DNA of 20,476 bases. Origin: Chara braunii. Lineage: Eukaryota; Streptophyta; Charophyceae; Charales; Characeae. The translations under genes were made by a program, and so were the position numbers. Of the stretch, positions 17,831 through 20,476 are shown in pieces (positions within the stretch are counted from its first letter, which is position 1; each line of letters begins with the position of its first letter). The notes beneath the pieces were generated by a model. That model was not told the DNA's origin and made no database searches. It saw nothing but the letters and a program-made list of their open reading frames with translations. The stretch lies in NCBI GenBank assembly GCA_003427395.1, contig BFEA01000665.1:587171-607646 (forward strand). Direction: 5' to 3'.

Positions 17831-18437
17831 ATTGTGGAAAAAGGAAAATGGTGGTGGAAGTTGTTTTTTGTCCATTTTCCCTGTGCTTTCCACGTCTAGT
17901 ACTCCATAGCCAATGCCCTTGTAGAGGCTGGAGCGCTCGAGTGAGCTGGCGGAAGTTGATGTCGGTGGAAGAAAGTGGAGTCAGCCCCGTGGAACTGAAG
18001 TGTGGAGAACGCTGGACCAACTTGGAGCATCATCACAGCAGGAGGATCGTCGGCGAGATCATCATCAAGGGAGCTCTTCTTCAGTCTCGTGTTCTTTTGT
18101 TGTTGTTTTTTCGTGTGCAGGTTTTTTCATCTGAAGCATTGGTTTATCATTGACATTGTCGCTCGTTGTCTTCACACATCAAAGCTGCTTGTCATTTGCG
18201 TCACCCGCGTTCTTTTTTTTTTTGCTGTTGGTCGCCATCTGCATTTCACTGTTGACGGTTGTCATCCTCACCATTTCCCTTTCTTATCTTCTTCATGATC
18301 ATCATTCGGACTTCTCTGTCAAAATCGTAATCATTGTTATCTTTTATTTTCATTACAACAATAGTGAACTATCAATCTTCCACACCGATGCCATTAGGGC
18401 ATCATCGCAAGTCGGATGTTCCTTACTTATTTTCGCC

Positions 18438-18438
<1 letters not shown>
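17831..18438. other. Gene-free stretch
   Basis: Mixed sequence, T-rich from 18070. A long open frame (18150-18563) is Leu/Phe-rich because of T-rich DNA and is not credible as a protein. Confidence 0.4.

Positions 18439-18469
<31 letters not shown>
18439..18469. repeat. (ATC)n microsatellite
   Basis: About ten ATC units; read in one frame they give a run of ten His. Confidence 0.9.
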
Positions 18470-19102
18470 CGGTTTCTTTATTCATATTTTCATCAATCAA
18501 TGGTTATCTCTGTTTTGGTGGTGGTATTCTCTTCGCCCAGATAGGTTATGGTCAAGTTGGTAGGTAAGTTGGTCAGGAAGGGAGCGCTACTCCGCAGGGG
18601 TAACGCAAGGTGGGAGGTGATTGCCCTCCAGGGAGTAGACGCAGATGATGGGAGCTGACCTGGGCTGGGGCTGGGAGATATGTATGGGGGCGCATTATCT
18701 CCTGGCGGAGGCAGACTAGGTCAGAGTGTTAGTTTTGAGGTACACCTTTTGGGAGAACTGGTTACCTCAAGGTACAAGGGAATGGGGAGGTTCTCTCTCT
18801 CTCGTTGGGGCTGATAGGAACTTCATGTTGATAGCGGGGTTCGGCTCAGCGGAGGCAGCGAGATGAGAAGAGGAAATGGGGGGAGAGGAGGAGAGTGCAT
18901 GGAAGAAGGGGAGGGGTGGAGAGGAATAATCATCAGCATCGTCATCATTATCCATTATCTTTGTGATCATCTCAGGGTACTCGTCAAATTTAATCATCAG
19001 AAAGTTTTGCTGATCAGGACTTCGATATTATCAGATCCTAGATTTCTAGTTGGCATTTTAGATTAGCTAATTTCCTAATTGAGTCTTTTTGTGTAATGGC
19101 CA
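18470..19102. other. Gene-free stretch
   Basis: Purine-rich in 18590-18920. A GGAGATA/TATCTCC foldback lies near 18684-18714. No gene. Confidence 0.4.
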
Positions 19103-19628
19103 GGTTGAGTTGGCGCCAGAACGACACTAGCCAGCGTCGGGGCAGTGCCCTGTAACCTGCTTGAGTAGGAGCTTGAGGCTTTACATAGAGGTCTGGGATT
19201 GACGAGGGAGGAAGGCAATCTGCGAACTTGACTAATGGCTACAATCTGCCCGACGATGGACGATGGTCGGAGCTGGGGTGGGTAGCGCTGCCCTGTAACC
19301 GAGCCAGATTGGGGTGTGAGACCGGGCAGAGGCCTGATTGGTGCACAACATGGGCTCAATTGTGATTGGTTGGTTGGAATGGATACAGGAAATTAGGGAT
19401 AGGATAGTATTCGAGTGTTGAGTAGACAATCATTCTGATTAGTCATCATCTAGCTCTATTTCATGACCTCAATAATCCATTCTCACATCCTAAATCATCC
19501 TACATGATCCTCAATCATCCCAAATTATCATAAATTATCATAAATTATCATCAATATATGCCCATTATAAGGGATGCTGGGCCCGGTTCCCAGCACGTGA
19601 TGCTCCCCACGAATAGATTGGAGCAATT

Positions 19629-19631
<3 letters not shown>
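19103..19631 (+). mobile_element. R1 retroelement copy 2, 3' part
   Basis: It shares with 1-572 the GCCAGAACGA block, two GCCCTGTAACC blocks (19146-19156 and 19290-19300), an ATC-rich degenerate repeat (19440-19555) and the two-hairpin tail (19576-19594 and 19602-19624). The poly(A) is replaced by a TA microsatellite (from about 19633). The stem of the first hairpin is GCTGGG/CCCAGC as in copy 1. No protein is encoded. Confidence 0.6.

Positions 19632-19660
<29 letters not shown>
19632..19660. repeat. (TA)n microsatellite
   Basis: A clean TA run directly after the R1 tail. Confidence 0.9.
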
Positions 19661-19662
<2 letters not shown>

Positions 19663-19760
19663 TACTTGCGACGCATCGAGGTGTGCGGTCTCCCGCACGT
19701 GCGCCGCACCGCGCACCACGCACGACGCGCGCGCATGGGGTGCGGCTCACCCCGAAAATA
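19661..19760. other. CpG-rich segment with three consecutive hairpins
   Basis: GTGCGG/CCGCAC (19683-19698), GTGCGC/GCGCAC (19699-19716) and GGGGTG/CACCCC (about 19737-19753) are perfect 6-bp stems. The segment is far richer in CpG than its surroundings. Confidence 0.5.
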
Positions 19761-20045
19761 GGGGGTTAGCCAAAAAAAAAAAGTTGGGGAGGGGTGTTGT
19801 AGGCTCAAGTGCGATGTCGCGTCAAGAAAAAAGAAAAAAGAAAAAAAAACAATTTGAGGCCACGCAGGGCCCCCGAAAAAAAAAGGGGGGGGAGCTGAAT
19901 TTTTTTTTTTAAGGAAGAACATCAGAATTTCTTTGCACGAGTGAAGCCCGGCGCGTCCAACCTGTCAGAACCTCAACGGTAATGTTCACCAACGGGCTCG
20001 CTGCACAACTCTCGACATGCGCAACACTCGCTGCACTACTCTCAA
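19761..20045. repeat. Low-complexity A/G runs and a 30-bp tandem duplication
   Basis: It contains A-runs, (GAAAAAA)n near 19827-19850, a CCCCC/GGGGG foldback around A9 (19870-19892) and a T-run (about 19899-19910). A 30-bp unit starting GCTGCACAACTCTCGACATG repeats almost twice (20000-20058). No gene. Confidence 0.6.
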
Positions 20046-20354
20046 CATGCACAAAAGACAAAAATNTTGGCGGTGTATCTTTCCATATTCTAACGCAAGA
20101 TTCACTCNCGTTTTGCACATTTCCAGAGTAGTGCAGCGAGGCCCATATATGGCAATGTATCTTTCCATGTTCAAGCGGAGGATTCAGTCTCATTTGTTCA
20201 GAGATTCTTCCAAAAAAAAAAAAAAACTTTCCAGAGATACGTTACGTGCTTACCTGATTCATCGGCCCTTCGTTCTCCACCACCCAACGTATGAATGAAT
20301 CTTCCCCCATAACATGGAAAGATACACCGCCATATTTTTTGTCCTTTGTGCATG
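20046..20354. mobile_element. F3 inverted-repeat element (about 309 bp)
   Basis: 44-bp arms at 20046-20089 and 20311-20354 are inverted copies, sharing CATGCACAAA, GACAAAAA and TGGCGGTGTATCTTTCCAT. A third, direct copy of the arm core lies between them (20145-20185). Two ambiguous bases (20066, 20108) fall inside. No target duplication was identified. It could be a foldback element or two oppositely inserted copies of F3. Confidence 0.5.
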
Positions 20355-20476
20355 TCGCCCCGCTTCCGGATTCATGTTGCCCGTTGATAAGGGCGGTTTC
20401 TTCGGTCCGACAGTGTCAGCACACGGTTTCTTCTCTCTCTCACACGGTTTCCTCTCTCTCTCTCTCTCTCTCTCTC
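20355..20476. repeat. CT microsatellite at window end
   Basis: CACACGGTTTC followed by a CT run occurs twice, and the second CT run (from about 20452) reaches the end of the window. Confidence 0.8.

Noticed and set aside
18150-18563. 137-codon frame with a ten-His run
   Set aside because: The His run is an ATC microsatellite and the rest is T-rich DNA giving Leu/Phe/Ile; not credible.

Overview
This window is nuclear DNA of a eukaryote and is almost entirely repeats and decayed mobile elements. No intact cellular gene, tRNA or rRNA is visible. The dominant feature is a Ty3/gypsy-type LTR retrotransposon with a C-terminal chromodomain (a chromovirus). Together with G-box and W-box-like LTR motifs, this fits a streptophyte (land plant or charophyte-type green alga). 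The lineage is an inference from style of sequence, not from any marker gene.

Layout. Bases 1-572 are the 3' part of a poly(A)-tailed retroelement, called R1 here. Next come two copies of a second repeat (F2) joined to TA microsatellites (573-802). A 1.1 kb open frame follows (1146-2243). It has a deubiquitinase-like GHY/W-D box, then a RING-like Cys/His region containing an exact 78-bp in-frame duplication. Bases 2474-13677 are the chromovirus. Its LTRs share ends but differ in length (about 1.68 kb and 1.18 kb), chiefly because a 34-bp minisatellite has 11 units in one and 6 in the other, and because the left LTR carries extra A-rich DNA. The long leader (4158-7023) holds two exon-like open segments ending at GTGAGT donors and an R1-type tail with poly(A). 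Gag, protease, reverse transcriptase, RNase H, integrase and chromodomain follow in order, all broken by stops and frameshifts. A 197-bp inverted-repeat element sits inside the integrase C-terminal region.

Right of the retrotransposon are more TA tracts and F2 copies (13678-14207), a second copy of the inverted-repeat element (14871-15071), a decayed R1 tail (15173-15248), an imperfect 79-nt foldback (16290-16368), a long CT microsatellite (17064-17133), an R1 fragment with ACGTGG-type motifs (17439-17830), a second R1 copy (19103-19631), a CpG-rich run of small hairpins (19683-19754) and an inverted-repeat element (20046-20354). The window ends inside another CT microsatellite.

How the parts relate. 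Nesting gives relative ages. The chromovirus landed in a TA-rich tract. Later the small inverted-repeat element landed in its integrase; deleting that element and one flanking TTAA rejoins the reading frame. R1 tails inserted independently at several places. The most notable signals are the two-hairpin R1 tail with a compensatory base-pair change, the nested element whose removal repairs the frame, and the composite deubiquitinase-like/RING-like open frame.
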